From the NCBI GenBank assembly GCA_033557465.1, contig CM066048.1, forward strand, positions 16,468,305-16,532,304: DNA of 64,000 nt. Direction: 5' to 3'. This stretch comes from Ichthyophis bannanicus (lineage: Eukaryota; Chordata; Amphibia; Gymnophiona; Ichthyophiidae). Of this stretch, positions 1 to 9,514 are shown in pieces; the first letter of the stretch is position 1, and every line of letters begins with the position of its first letter. The position numbers and the translations under genes are program-made. The notes below the pieces were generated by a model. It was not told where the DNA came from, did no database searches, and was given only the letters and a program-made list of their open reading frames with translations.

Positions 1-208
1 ACTCGGAGTTATATACTTTAAAATTTGACTACACATCAGAATACAGTATTTACACCACATTGATTGCACTAGAAAACATTGTAGAACTTGTGAAAACCGC
101 AAATTCATAACAACTTTTAAATTTTAAGACGTCTGTGTTGTTTTCTATCAGAATCAGAACCGTAATTTTTGTGCGCTCTGTTGTAAAGTATGTGCGCTAC
201 CTCGGTGA

Positions 209-236
209 GGTGTGTGCGCGCGCGCACACGCGCACA
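209..236. repeat. Alternating purine-pyrimidine tract
   Basis: About 26 bases of uninterrupted alternating GT/GC/AC steps with a self-complementary GCGCGCGC core. Such tracts can adopt left-handed Z-DNA. It lies just upstream of the recognisable LINE coding sequence. No function is visible. Confidence 0.6.
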
Positions 237-242
237 GCTTAG

Positions 243-811
243 AGGGAACAGTGGTGATAATGCCTCTGTATAAGTCTTTGGTGCGACCTCATTTGGAGTA
301 TGGTGTGCAATTCTGGAGACTGCACCTTCAAAAGGATGTGAACAGGATGGAGTCGGTGCAGAGGGTGGCTACTAAAATGATTAGTGGGCTTCATTATAAA
401 AGCAAGTGAGGACAGACTTAAGGATCTTAATATGTACACCTTAGAGGAAAGGCGGGATAGAGGTGATATGATTGATATGTTTAAATACCTCCATGGCATA
501 AATGTTCAGGGAGAGAGCCTCTTTCAATTGAAAGCAAGTTCTGCTACGAGGGGACATGGGATGAGGTTGAAGGGAGATAGATTCAGGAGTGATATGCGGA
601 AATATTTCTTTACGGAAAGAGTAGTGGATCCGTGGAATAGTCTCCCAGTGGAGGTGGTAGAGATGAGGACAGTAACTGAATTCAAAAAAGCATGGGACCA
701 AAACAGAGGATCTCTAAAGGTAAAAAGTGGACTGTTGTAGTTGTTGATATGGAAGGACAGACTAGATAGGCCATGTGGTCTTTTTCTGTCATCATGTTTC
801 TATGTTTCTCC
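243..811 (+). mobile_element. CR1-type LINE, 3' fragment (family B)
   Basis: The conceptual translation is the C-terminal end of a CR1-clade ORF2: a segment with PLYKSLVRPHLEY, then TLEERRDRGDMIDM, then KYFFTERVVDPWNSLP. These blocks follow the reverse transcriptase in CR1 polyproteins. The frame shifts near 405, between an early frame ending in GLHYKSK and a later frame ending with stop at 738-740. The 3' UTR ends in a short direct repeat of the ATGTTTCT type near 790-811. The family differs from the CR1 copies elsewhere in this window, and a minus-strand relative of it lies at 33903-34203. It is 5'-truncated and dead; everything upstream of about 243 lacks LINE similarity that I can see. 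Confidence 0.75.
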
Positions 812-1232
812 CTCTGCAGACATGCCAGAACTCTTTTACGCTTAATGGGGTGGTTTAGTCCCCCCACATTTAAGGTTACTACCTTAGAGTCATGGTGATG
901 GCATGAATAGCACAAACCCATGATTCCCTCAGAAATGAGAAGAAAAAAAGAAACACAATGGTCTCATCACCTGCCATCCCTCGCCCCACACCCACCCCCC
1001 TAGACACCACACAGAACAAACAAAAAGTAAAATACTTATTAATGATTGAAATACAAAGGACATTCCCCAAAGCCTCTCATATAACATCCATATAACTCCT
1101 CTGGGTTAGTAATAGGCAAAGGCTATGTGCTACCATTGCACTTGGACTCTGATTCTCACCTTCCCGTTTTCTAAGTTAGGCCTTGCATAATTACTAAGCC
1201 AATTTATCTAACCATACCGTCATTAGCCTCTA
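812..1232. other. Unassigned spacer
   Basis: Moderately AT-rich sequence between the LINE tail and the DIRS terminus. No ORF, RNA gene or repeat was recognised, and the short open frames look like chance. Confidence 0.5.
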
Positions 1233-1248
1233 TTCCTTATCGTCACTC

Positions 1249-1368
1249 CAGTCCAGTCCCTTTACTTCTGGGTTACGCAACCCTTCCAGCAGCTTGGAGG
1301 CTGAGCCCAACCTTTTTGGAGGTGGGGCGGTATAAATACCACTGGGACCACCCCCCAACTCCAGTATT
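1249..1368 (+). repeat. DIRS a1 left inverted terminal repeat
   Basis: This 120-bp segment is the reverse complement of 8658-8777 with one difference (ACGCAAC here versus ACACAAC in the other copy). It contains a TATA-like box. In DIRS elements the terminal repeats carry the promoter and guide circle formation. Confidence 0.92.
1331..1337 (+). promoter_or_regulatory. TATA-like box inside DIRS a1 ITR
   Basis: TATAAAT sits in a GC-rich setting (GGGGCGG directly upstream) inside the left ITR. Transcription would start about 30 bases downstream, at the inner edge of the repeat. Because the repeat is inverted, the same box faces inward from the right end at about 8689-8695, which could allow antisense transcription. 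This is inferred from motif and position only. Confidence 0.5.
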
Positions 1369-1989
1369 CTCAGCCTCCAAGCAGCTGGAGGGTTCCGTAA
1401 GCCTAGGGCTTACTGGAGTCCTACTTTATTTATTTAATACCTTTTAGTTAATACTTTTCATACTTTTAATTTTGCTACTTACATTTCATTTCCTTTCTTT
1501 CTGCAGTTTAGTGTTAGTGAGCTCCTGCACCTTTAAATCCTGCCTGTTCCCCTCTCCCCCCTCCACCCCCCCTCCCCTTCTGCTCGGGTCGGGCATTGGA
1601 GGTGAGCAGCAGCCGGCAGCGTAAAGGAGAACTTCTGCCCTCCTGCCCCTGCCAGGAACAGCCCTCGCATAAGAAGAACAGCCTCGGGGAGCACTCAGCC
1701 TTTCTCTGCCTTGCGCCGAAGCCCTCCGGGTAGCTGAGCGCTGGAGGCAAGGCCGCCATTCCGGGTCTCCCACCGATCCCATCCCGGAGCGGCTGGACGC
1801 GGCGACGAGGACCAGGCTTACCGGTTTCGCGGGGGAGCGGCTAAAGCGCAGTGCTACAAAATACAGCTCAGGACGGCGAAACTTTAACGTTAAGGGGCAG
1901 TTGAGGCTGGACCGTCGAGGGAAGACAAACCAGCCAGGCTCTTGGCGGCGGGCAACCCAGAATCCGCCATACCAACGAAGCTCCCCCGA
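1369..1989 (+). other. DIRS a1 5' leader
   Basis: GC-rich, C-tract-containing leader between the ITR and the first in-frame ATG of gag. The related copy a2 encodes a longer gag with an N-terminal Cys-rich segment. Here that part is not readable, so this leader may include a decayed gag start. Confidence 0.55.
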
Positions 1990-3081
1990 ATGAGTGAGGA
2001 GGACCCCCTGGCGTCCCTCTCCCAGGGTACCCCGGATGAGGCTTACTCGGACAAGGACGTGGACGAAGAGGAGGAGGAGCTGGAAGAAGGAGAGATCCCC
2101 GAGGAAGACCAATCCAGGATCATCAGAGTCTTTCGTCGGGAGGAGCTCCCGGCATTAATTAATGAGTCCCTAAAGGCGCTCAATGTGACCTCAGATACAC
2201 CAGCTGAAGAGGAGGCGTTGGAGGACCCATTGATCCAGGCCATTAGGAGATCCCAGAAGGTCTTTCCGGTCCACAGGGTAGTGCGCCAGATGATTCAGGA
2301 GGAATGGGACCAGCCGGAATCTAGCCTAAGGGGGACCCGGTCCATGCTGCGCCTATATCCTCTCCCAGAGACAGACAAGGAGCTGTTGAAGTCCCCCAGA
2401 GTGGATGCAGCGGTATCAGCAGTCACGAAGAAGACTACTATCCCAGTTGAGGGCAGCACGGCCTTAAGGGATTCTCAGGATAGAAAATTGGATACGCTTC
2501 TGAAACAAGCTTTTGACGTAAGCGCCCTCGCCTTACAGGCCTCTATCTCGAGAGCTTGGGTAGCTCGGGCCTGCTTAAGGTGGTCGCAGCAACTTCAGGC
2601 GGCAGAGACCCCCGCGGGTGACGCCCGGCCCAACGCTGCTAGGTTGGAATCCGGAGCAGCATACTTGGCGGATAGTCAGTATGACCTCATCAGGAGCCTG
2701 GCCAAGAACATGGCCTCGGTGGTGGCAGCCAGGCGTTATTTGTGGTTACGAAATTGGGCAGCGGATGCCTCCTCAAAGGCACGCCTGAGTCGGCTCCCCT
2801 TTAAGGGGAAGCTGCTGTTTGGTGAGGATTTAGAGAAGCTGGTAAAGGACCTTGGCGAGTCCAAGGGAGGCAGGCTCCCAGAAGACAGAACGAAGCAAAG
2901 TCGTCCTCTGCCCCCGATTCGCTCCCAGCCTAGGGACTCTCAGAGGTTCCGCCCAGCCAGATCCAACCCCCCTTCCAGGGGGCGATTCCCCAACAGGAGT
3001 CAAGGTTTCCGGGGGTTTCGGGGAGCAGGTCGCGGCTTTGGGGCCTCCTCCTTCTCCTCGGCCCCTAGAAAACACCAATGA
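1990..3081 (+). CDS. DIRS a1 Gag-like protein
   Basis: Open frame of 363 codons from the first ATG (the frame is open from about 1942). It has an acidic N-terminus (DEEEEELEEGEIPEEDQ), a conserved core (DPLIQAIR, FPVHRVV, SPRVDAAVSAVTKKTTIPVEG, LPFKGKLLFGEDLEKLVKDLGES) and an Arg/Gly-Phe-rich basic C-terminus (RSQGFRGFRGAGRGFG) suited to RNA binding. The core matches the Gag of copy a2 at 19217-20716 along its whole length. It probably packages the RNA intermediate. Compared with a2 it lacks about 130 N-terminal residues, including the Cys-rich motif, so it may be N-terminally truncated. The 3' end overlaps the RT frame. Confidence 0.75.
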   Translation: MSEEDPLASLSQGTPDEAYSDKDVDEEEEELEEGEIPEEDQSRIIRVFRREELPALINESLKALNVTSDTPAEEEALEDPLIQAIRRSQKVFPVHRVVRQMIQEEWDQPESSLRGTRSMLRLYPLPETDKELLKSPRVDAAVSAVTKKTTIPVEGSTALRDSQDRKLDTLLKQAFDVSALALQASISRAWVARACLRWSQQLQAAETPAGDARPNAARLESGAAYLADSQYDLIRSLAKNMASVVAARRYLWLRNWAADASSKARLSRLPFKGKLLFGEDLEKLVKDLGESKGGRLPEDRTKQSRPLPPIRSQPRDSQRFRPARSNPPSRGRFPNRSQGFRGFRGAGRGFGASSFSSAPRKHQ

Positions 3082-4987
3082 AGCAGCGGGGGGCCAGGGA
3101 GAAGAACGGCCAGTGGGAGGCCGCTTAAGGCAGTTCCTTCCTGCCTGGTCCTGAGTCACTTCGGATCAATGGGTACTGGAGGTGATCAGAGAAGGCTATG
3201 CTCTCGAATTCGCGAAGCAAATACCTCCAGCATTCATCCAATCCCCCAGCGGATCTCCTGCAAAGAGGTCGGCGATAGAGACAACCCTTGCTCGGTTAAT
3301 TGCACTCGGGGCAGTGGTTCCAGTACCACCAGACCAGTTCGGATCGGGTCAATACTCGATTTACTTCGTAGTACCAAAGAAAGAAGGGTCCTTTTGGCCA
3401 ATCCTGGATTTAAAACAGGTCAACCGCTGCCTCAGGGTACCACATTTCCGCATGGAGACCCTACGATCGGTCATCGCAGCAGTAAGGGGCGGAGAGTTCC
3501 TGACGTCCCTCGACTTGACAGAAGCCTACTTACATATTCCAGTCAGGAAGTCCCACCAACAGTTCCTAAGATTCGCGGTGCCGGGGGGCCACTTTCAATT
3601 CCAGGCTCTTCCCTTCGGTCTAGCCACGGCCCCACGGACTTTCACCAAGGTGATGGTGGTAGTGGCGGCCTTTCTCCGGAAGGAGGGAATACTAGTACAC
3701 CCGTACCTGGACGATTGGCTGATCCGGGCAAAGTCAGAAACAGAAAGTCGCTCGGCGACGGACAGAGTGATTCAGGTCCTAGAGGAGTTGGGGTGGGTCA
3801 TCAACCGAGCAAAGAGCAGGATGGCCCCCTCCCAGGACCTCGAATATCTCGGAGCAAGATTCGACACCGGAAGGGGCAGGGTGTTCCTATCTCGAACTCG
3901 ATCAAGGGACTTAAGACTGCTAGTCGCGCAGTTTCTGAGCAGACGAAACCCCTCAGCATGGCATTATCTTCAGGTGCTGGGCACAATGGCGGCAGCGATA
4001 GAGGTAGTGCCTTGGGCCAGGGCCCACATGCGACCACTACAGCGCGCCCTATTGCGTCGGTGGTCTACACAACACCATCCCCTCTCAACACAGCTACCGT
4101 GTGCTCCGCGGACCAAACGAGCCCTTCGCTGGTGGCAGTGCCCAAGGAATCTGGAACGTGGGATGCCCCTCGAGCCTTATCTCTGGGTGCTGTTGACAAC
4201 GGATGCCAGCCTCTCAGGCTGGGGGGCTCAATGCGAGGACCAGTTTTTCCAGGGCCGCTGGTCCCCGGTGGAATCTCAGTGGCCCATCAACAGACTGGAA
4301 TTGCGGGCCATTACCCTAGCGCTCAGAGCGCTCGAGCCCCTAGTGCTGAGAAGAGCAATTCGCGTTCTCTCCGACAACGTCACCACGGTAGCCTACATCA
4401 ACCACCAGGGCGGCACCAGCAGTCCCGCCTTGGAGAAGGAGGCGGATGTCCTCTTCCAGTGGGTGGAACTCCGGATGGAAGCGCTCTCGGCTCAACACGT
4501 GGCAGGCACGGATAATCTCACGGCCGATTACCTCAGCAGGCACAGGATAGACCACGGAGAGTGGGAACTGGAGAAGGAGACCTTCGACCAGATAGTGGCC
4601 CGCTGGGGACTCCCAGTCATGGATCTCATGGCAAGTTTCTCCTCAGCCAAGGTGGACCGGTTCTTCAGTCGGCGGAAGGAACGAATGTCCGAAGGTCTGG
4701 ATGCTCTGTCTCAAAAGTGGCCCGCGGAGGTTCTGCTCTACGTTTTTCCCCCTTGGGTCCTCATCGGGAAGGTCCTCCAGCGGGTAGAGTCGCACGAGGG
4801 ACTTGTGATCCTCATTGCACCGGATTGGCCGCGTCGTCCCTGGTATGCGGATCTGGTGAGGTTGCTAGCCGACTGGCCTTGGCGGCTCCCTTGCAAAAGG
4901 GACCTTCTCAAGCAAGGTCCGGTACTGATGCCTCACGTGGATCGATTCTCGCTTACGGCCTGGCTATTGAAAGGGCGCGCCTCTTGA
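2852..4987 (+). pseudogene. DIRS a1 RT-RNase H-methyltransferase-like ORF (one nonsense)
   Basis: This frame overlaps the gag 3' end and carries an in-frame TGA at 3152-3154 (within LPAWS-stop-VTSDQW). After the stop, 601 codons are open. Reverse transcriptase motifs are LDLTEAYLHIPV, LPFGLATAPRTFTKV and the catalytic PYLDDWL (YLDD codons at 3704-3715). RNase H follows, with acidic residues in TTDASLSGWGA (4202), LELRAITLAL (4298) and LSDNVTT (4373). The C-terminal segment has the Dam-like methyltransferase features of DIRS elements, DLMASF and YVFPPWVLIGK (FPPW near 4745). Apart from the single stop the polyprotein is intact and collinear with copy a2, where the position of the stop is occupied by a sense codon. 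Confidence 0.88.
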
Positions 4988-5276
4988 AGCGAGGTTATTC
5001 GGGAGCGGTAATCTCAATGCTGTTGAAGGCGAAGAAACGCTCGACCTGTCTCTCCTATGTAAGGGTCTGGCGCATCTTCGAAGCGTGGTGTGCGGAACAC
5101 CGAAGGAAACCCCTCTCGGCCTCAGTCCCTGAGGTCCTGGAATTCCTACAAGCCGGTTTTGACAAGGGCCTGGCGCACAGCTCCTTACGAGTCCAACTAG
5201 CCGCCATCGCTTGCTATAGAGGTAAGGTCTGCGGCAAGTCCTTAGGGGCCCACGCGGACATCGCCAGGTTCCTAAA

Positions 5277-7351
5277 ATGAGGAAAACAGTTAAGAAAAAA
5301 CTAAAAGGAGCAGTTGCAAAGGTTAAAGACGTACATTAAGCTTGGGTGTTGTTGAAAAATACTATCTTGGAAGCCCAGACCAGCTGTATTCCACGCTTTA
5401 AGAAAAGTGGAAGGAAGTCCAAAAAACTGCCAGCATGGTTTAAAGGTGAGGTCAGAGAGACTGTTGCCAAAAAAGCATCTTTCAGGAAATGGAAAAAAGA
5501 GCCAAATGATGAAACCTGGAAACAGCACAAGCACTGGCAAGTCAAATGCAAGGCATTGATAAGGCAGGCAAAGAGAGAATTTGAGAAGAAGCTTGCTGCG
5601 GAAGCAAAAACGCGAAATAAAGACCTTTTCAAGTACATTCGTAGCAAAAAACCTGTGAGAGAGTCAGTTGGTCCATTAGATGATAAAGGGGTTAAAGGAG
5701 CACTAAGAGGCGACAAGGCGATAGCGGAGAGACTGAATGAATTCTTTGCTTCGGTCTTTACTGAGGAAGATGTAGGGATGTTACCCATGACTGAAGTGGC
5801 ATTTAAAGGTGTGGAAGAATTGAAGGAAATATCGATACATCGGGAAGATGTCTTACAACTATTAGATAAACTGAAGAGTAGCAAATCACCTGGGCCGGAT
5901 GGTATACATCCAAGGGTGTTGAAAGAACTGAAATTTGAGATTGCAGACCTGCTATCAGTAATCTGTGAACTATCATTAAAATCATCTCTAATACCTGAGG
6001 ATTGGAGGATCGCCAATGTAACACCAATTTTTAAAAAGGGTTCGAGGGGTGATCCAGGAAACTACAGACTGGTGAGCCTGACATCAGTACCGGGAAAAAT
6101 GGTAGAAACCAACATAAAGAATAAAATTACTCAGCATGTAGATAGTCACGACCTAATGGGAGACAGCCAACATGGCTTTAGACAAGGAAGATCTTGTCTT
6201 ACTAATCTGTTATGTTTTTTTTGAAGGAGTGAATAAACAGGTGGACAAAGGTGAGTCGGTTGATATTGTGTATCTGGACTTTCAGAAAGCCTTTGACAAG
6301 GTCCCTTATGAGAGACTTTTGGCAAAACTAAAGAGTCATGGGATAGGAGGCAGTGTACTATTGTGGATCAGGAACTGGTTAAAAGATAGAAAGCAGAGGG
6401 TAGGGCTAAATGGCCAATTTTCCCAATGGAGAAAGGTGAATAGTGGTGTACCCCAGGGATCTGTGCTGGGTCCGCTGCTTTTTGACATATTCATAAATGA
6501 CCTGGAAAGTGGAATAACGAGTGAGGTTATCAAATTTGCAGATGACACAAAACTATTTAAAGTTGTTAAAAACCCAGGAGGATTGTGGAAAATTGCAAGA
6601 GGATCTTGATAAATTGGAAGACTGGGCATCAAAATGGCAGATGAAATTTAATGTGGAGAAGTGCAAGGTTATGCACCTAGGGAAGAACAACCCAAACTAT
6701 GGTTACACGATGCAAGGTTCCACATTAGGAACCACCACCCAGGAAAAAGATTTAGGCGTCATTGTGGATACCATGTTAAAACCCTCGGCCCAGTGTGCAG
6801 CGGCGGCCAAGAGAGCAAATAGAATGCTAGGTATGATAAGGAAAGGAATGGAAAATAAAACAAAAGATATTATAATGCCTCTATATCGTTCCATGGTGAG
6901 ACCGCACCTTGAATATTGTGTGCAATTCTGGTCGCCGTATCTTAAAAAGGATATAGCGATTTTAGAAAAGGTTCAGAGAAGAGCCACCAAAATGGTAAAG
7001 GGGATGGAAGGCTACTCCTATGAAGAAAGGCTAAAAAGGTTGGGGCTCTTTAACCTGGAAAAGAGACGGCTGAGGGGAGATATGATAGAAGTCTATAAAT
7101 TAATGAACGGAGTGGAACGGGTAAACGTAGATCGATTGTTTACCTTATCAGAATATAGAAAGACTAGGGGACATGCAATGAAGCTACAGGGTAAACTATT
7201 TAAGACTAATAAAAGAAAATATTTTTTCACTCAACGTGTAATCAAACTCTGGAATTTGTTACCGGAGGATGTAGTAAAGGCTGTTAGTGTAGCTGGGTTT
7301 AAAAAAGGTTTGGACAAGTTCCTGGAGGAAAGGTCCATAAACCATTATTAA
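5277..7351 (+). pseudogene. CR1 ORF2 fragment (RT), two frameshifts
   Basis: The endonuclease is missing. The linker (FKKSGRKSKKLPAWFKG...) and RT follow: SKSPGPDGIHPRVLKEL, NYRLVSLTSVPGK, HGFRQGRSCLTNLL, then VYLDFQKAFDKVP, GVPQGSVLGPLLF and FADDTKLF. The frame changes near 6215-6225, in a T-run, and again near 6570. The C-terminal region ends at the stop at 7349-7351 ([10 protein letters not shown]). There is also a TAA at 5338. It is a dead polymerase fragment. Confidence 0.85.
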
Positions 7352-7525
7352 GAAGGGACCCAGGATATCAATGCTTGAACCAATACAAGCATTGTGGAAC
7401 CTGTGTCCCTTGGGGAAACTGCTAGGTACGTATGACCTAGATTGGCCACTGTTGGAAACAGAATACTGGGCTTGATGGACCTTGGTCTGACCCAGTATGG
7501 CATATCTTATGTTCTTATGTTCTTA
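5277..7525 (+). mobile_element. CR1 LINE insertion (5'-truncated) in DIRS a1
   Basis: It begins inside ORF2 upstream of the RT and ends in the family's 3' UTR with CTTATGTTCTTATGTTCTTA, a short octamer-type repeat tail typical of CR1. The target reads ...GGTTCCTAA/GGGCAG..., with at most a 2-3 bp duplication, as expected for CR1. It is the same family as the copies at 15443-28012, 35938-44037, 48517-49664 and 60605-61012. Confidence 0.9.
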
Positions 7526-8290
7526 AGGGCAGTCAGACGCCTGCGTCCGCAACGGAGGTCGGTGATTCCCCCTTGGGATCTCAATCTGGTACTAAATGCA
7601 ATGGTCGGGGAACCCTTTGAACCGGTAAAGAAGGCTGCCCTGAAGGACTTAACTCTCAAGACAGTCTTTCTGGTCGCTATCTGCTCGGCCAGGCGAGTCT
7701 CCGAACTGCAAGCGCTGTCCTCCCAACCTCCTTTCCTATCCTTTCTCAGGGACTAGGTGGTCCTACGAACGGTACCTTCCTTCCTGCCCAAGGTCATCTC
7801 TCCCTTTCATTTGAACCAGACAGTTACCCTTCCGGCCTTCCCGGCCGAAGAACCGGAAGGTAGGGATAGTAAACTGCGACGGCTAGACGTCCAGAGGATC
7901 TTGAAGCGATACCTCTCCCGCACAGCTCCTTTCCGGAAATCCGAACGGCTGTTCGTCCAGTTCAGAGGACCGCACAAAGGGAAGGCGGCGGCCAAGGCCT
8001 CCATCTCCAGGTGGATCAGAGAGGCGATTGCCTCGGCCTACATCCTAAAAGGGAAGCAGGTCCCAGTGGGACTACGGGCGCACTCCACTCGGGCCCAGGC
8101 CACCTCGTGGGCAGAGTTCAGTCTAGTTCCCCCTCTAGATATTTGTAGAGCGGCGACTTGGTCCTCGCTACATACCTTCACAAAACACTACAGGCTGAAC
8201 GTACAGAGTGCGGCGGACGCTCGGTTTGGTCTGGCGGTCCTTCAGTCCGGCTTGCCGGATCCCTCCCAGAGTTGAACTGCTCTGATACAT

Positions 8291-8389
8291 CCCAGAAGTA
8301 AAGGGACTGGACTGGAGTGACGATAAGGAAGAAGTAATTAGGTCTTACCTGCTAATTATTGTTCCTGAAGTAACGACAGTCCAGTCCCT
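8291..8389 (+). repeat. DIRS a1 internal complementary region (circle-junction record)
   Basis: The first half (8291 to about 8330) is the reverse complement of the element's left outer end (1233-1270). The second half (about 8329-8389) is the reverse complement of the right outer end (8766-8825). They meet at GATAAGGAAGAAGTAATT, where both matches share AA. This is the canonical DIRS arrangement, used as template to complete the termini during circle formation, and it fixes the element ends at 1233 and 8825. Confidence 0.9.
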
Positions 8390-8657
8390 GATCCCACCCG
8401 ACTCGGCCGGACCTGAAGGCCTTTCAGACGAGGGCAGACCGAGCAGGGAACCAGATCTGAGTAAGGGAGGGCAGAAGAAAGACGCCTCGGGCAGTATCAG
8501 GCATACCTCCTCCCTCCGTTGCTCTTTCCCCTTCTTGTTCCTATTTCCCATCTCTATTAAAAAAAAAAAAAAAAAAAAATATTGCCCCCATAGGGTAGTT
8601 AGGTTTTTAGTTGGTTGGTTGTTCATAGAAATTTGTATAGTTTTGCTTTGTCATTCG
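8390..8657 (+). other. DIRS a1 3' untranslated region with A-run
   Basis: Short GC-rich stretch followed by an uninterrupted run of about 22 A at 8557-8578, then sequence leading to the right ITR. No ORF. Confidence 0.6.
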
Positions 8658-8777
8658 AATACTGGAGTTGGGGGGTGGTCCCAGTGGTATTTATACCGCC
8701 CCACCTCCAAAAAGGTTGGGCTCAGCCTCCAAGCTGCTGGAAGGGTTGTGTAACCCAGAAGTAAAGGGACTGGACTG
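8658..8777 (-). repeat. DIRS a1 right inverted terminal repeat
   Basis: Reverse complement of 1249-1368 with a single mismatch over 120 bp, including the mirrored TATA-like box. The outer extension 8778-8825 is unique to this end and is copied in the internal complementary region. Confidence 0.92.
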
Positions 8778-8825
8778 TCGTTCCTTCAGGAACAATAATT
8801 AGCAGGTAAGACCTAATTACTTCTT

Positions 8826-9514
8826 AACAGCTTCAACATCCACTCAAAGCTTCTTCATTTCCCAATGCTCTCCCACCCAATTTTTTCCAAAAAGAGGAGA
8901 ATGTCAAACATTTATAGTGTAGGCCTCAGGAACTGCAATGTTCCCAACCATGTTTTGTAAACATATTGGTACATTCCTCAATCTGTAGATGAGGGAATTG
9001 AGCATACTGGGGAGAGGCATCCCCAAAAGTGGGTTACATCTCCTTTATCCTCCCTAATACTGCATGGGAAAACTGTGGGGTCTGACACCCCCCTTCAGTT
9101 TTGGGCCTGGGAACCATTTACATTTCACCTATGATCTCATGTAAACTACTTTACAGGCACTCATAATCTCAGCCTCCATTCTCTGCACTTGTGCTCCTGA
9201 ACAACAATATCCATTCTCCACAGTCAACCTGCAAGGCACAGCATACATACAAGGGGAAGGGGCAGACGGTGAGGTAGAATCTGCCCTGAGTCCCCTCCCC
9301 AGCAGCTCCAATAACACTGAAACATACAAGAGTATAGAACAGAAACAAATGGCCATGTACTAAGCATGCCATCTATGCAGTTCTCTTTCAAGATAATGCA
9401 AGATTACCTGTATCACTGATATAATAAAGGGGTTTAAAAAAAAGTGATACTTACGAACAAAAGACTCGGAACTGCACCGTCTGTGCAAGGTTATTCAGCT
9501 CTCAGTTCATACCA
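8826..9514. other. Unassigned intergenic sequence
   Basis: No ORF with recognisable similarity, no repeat termini and no RNA gene seen. Several short open frames are present on both strands but look random. Confidence 0.5.

Larger units (their letters stand above)
4950..8275 (+). pseudogene. DIRS a1 tyrosine recombinase, split by CR1
   Basis: The N-terminal part (about 4950-5277) contains LAYGLAIERARLLKRGYS and a SAM-like core-binding region (CLSYVRVWRIFEAWC). After the CR1 insert the catalytic domain resumes at about 7526. It has the first Arg in CSARRVSELQAL (about 7691), the H-x-x-R box in RAHSTRAQA (His at 8081), and the nucleophilic Tyr in KHYRL (8189-8191). An extra TAG at 7754-7756 follows LSFLRD. 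The product would integrate the circular DNA intermediate without target-site duplication. Joining the two halves restores the reading frame exactly, so the gene was intact when the LINE landed. Confidence 0.88.
1233..8825 (+). mobile_element. DIRS retrotransposon a1, complete but interrupted
   Basis: This is a complete DIRS-order tyrosine-recombinase retrotransposon. Its termini are defined by 120-bp inverted repeats (1249-1368 and 8658-8777) that differ at a single position. They are extended by non-identical outer ends, which are found fused and complemented in the internal complementary region at 8291-8389. The order is 5' leader, gag, RT/RNase H/methyltransferase-like ORF, tyrosine recombinase. 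The recombinase gene is split by a CR1 insertion (5277-7525), so the original element was about 5.3 kb. There are two nonsense mutations (3152 and 7754). The element is the same family as the copy at 15684-21677, since gag, RT and recombinase proteins align throughout by eye. Near-identical terminal repeats argue for a fairly young insertion. Confidence 0.92.

Noticed and set aside
1486..2112. 208-codon open frame on the minus strand over the DIRS a1 leader and gag start
   Set aside because: GC-rich antisense shadow with no family resemblance; the plus-strand gag explains the sequence.
3169..4515. 448-codon plus-strand frame overlapping the DIRS a1 RT
   Set aside because: Low-complexity Ser/Gly/Arg translation of the RT gene in another frame; no motifs.
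8557..8578. Poly-A tail of a processed retrocopy
   Set aside because: The A-run lies inside the DIRS 3' untranslated region between the internal complementary region and the ITR, with no retrocopy body before it.
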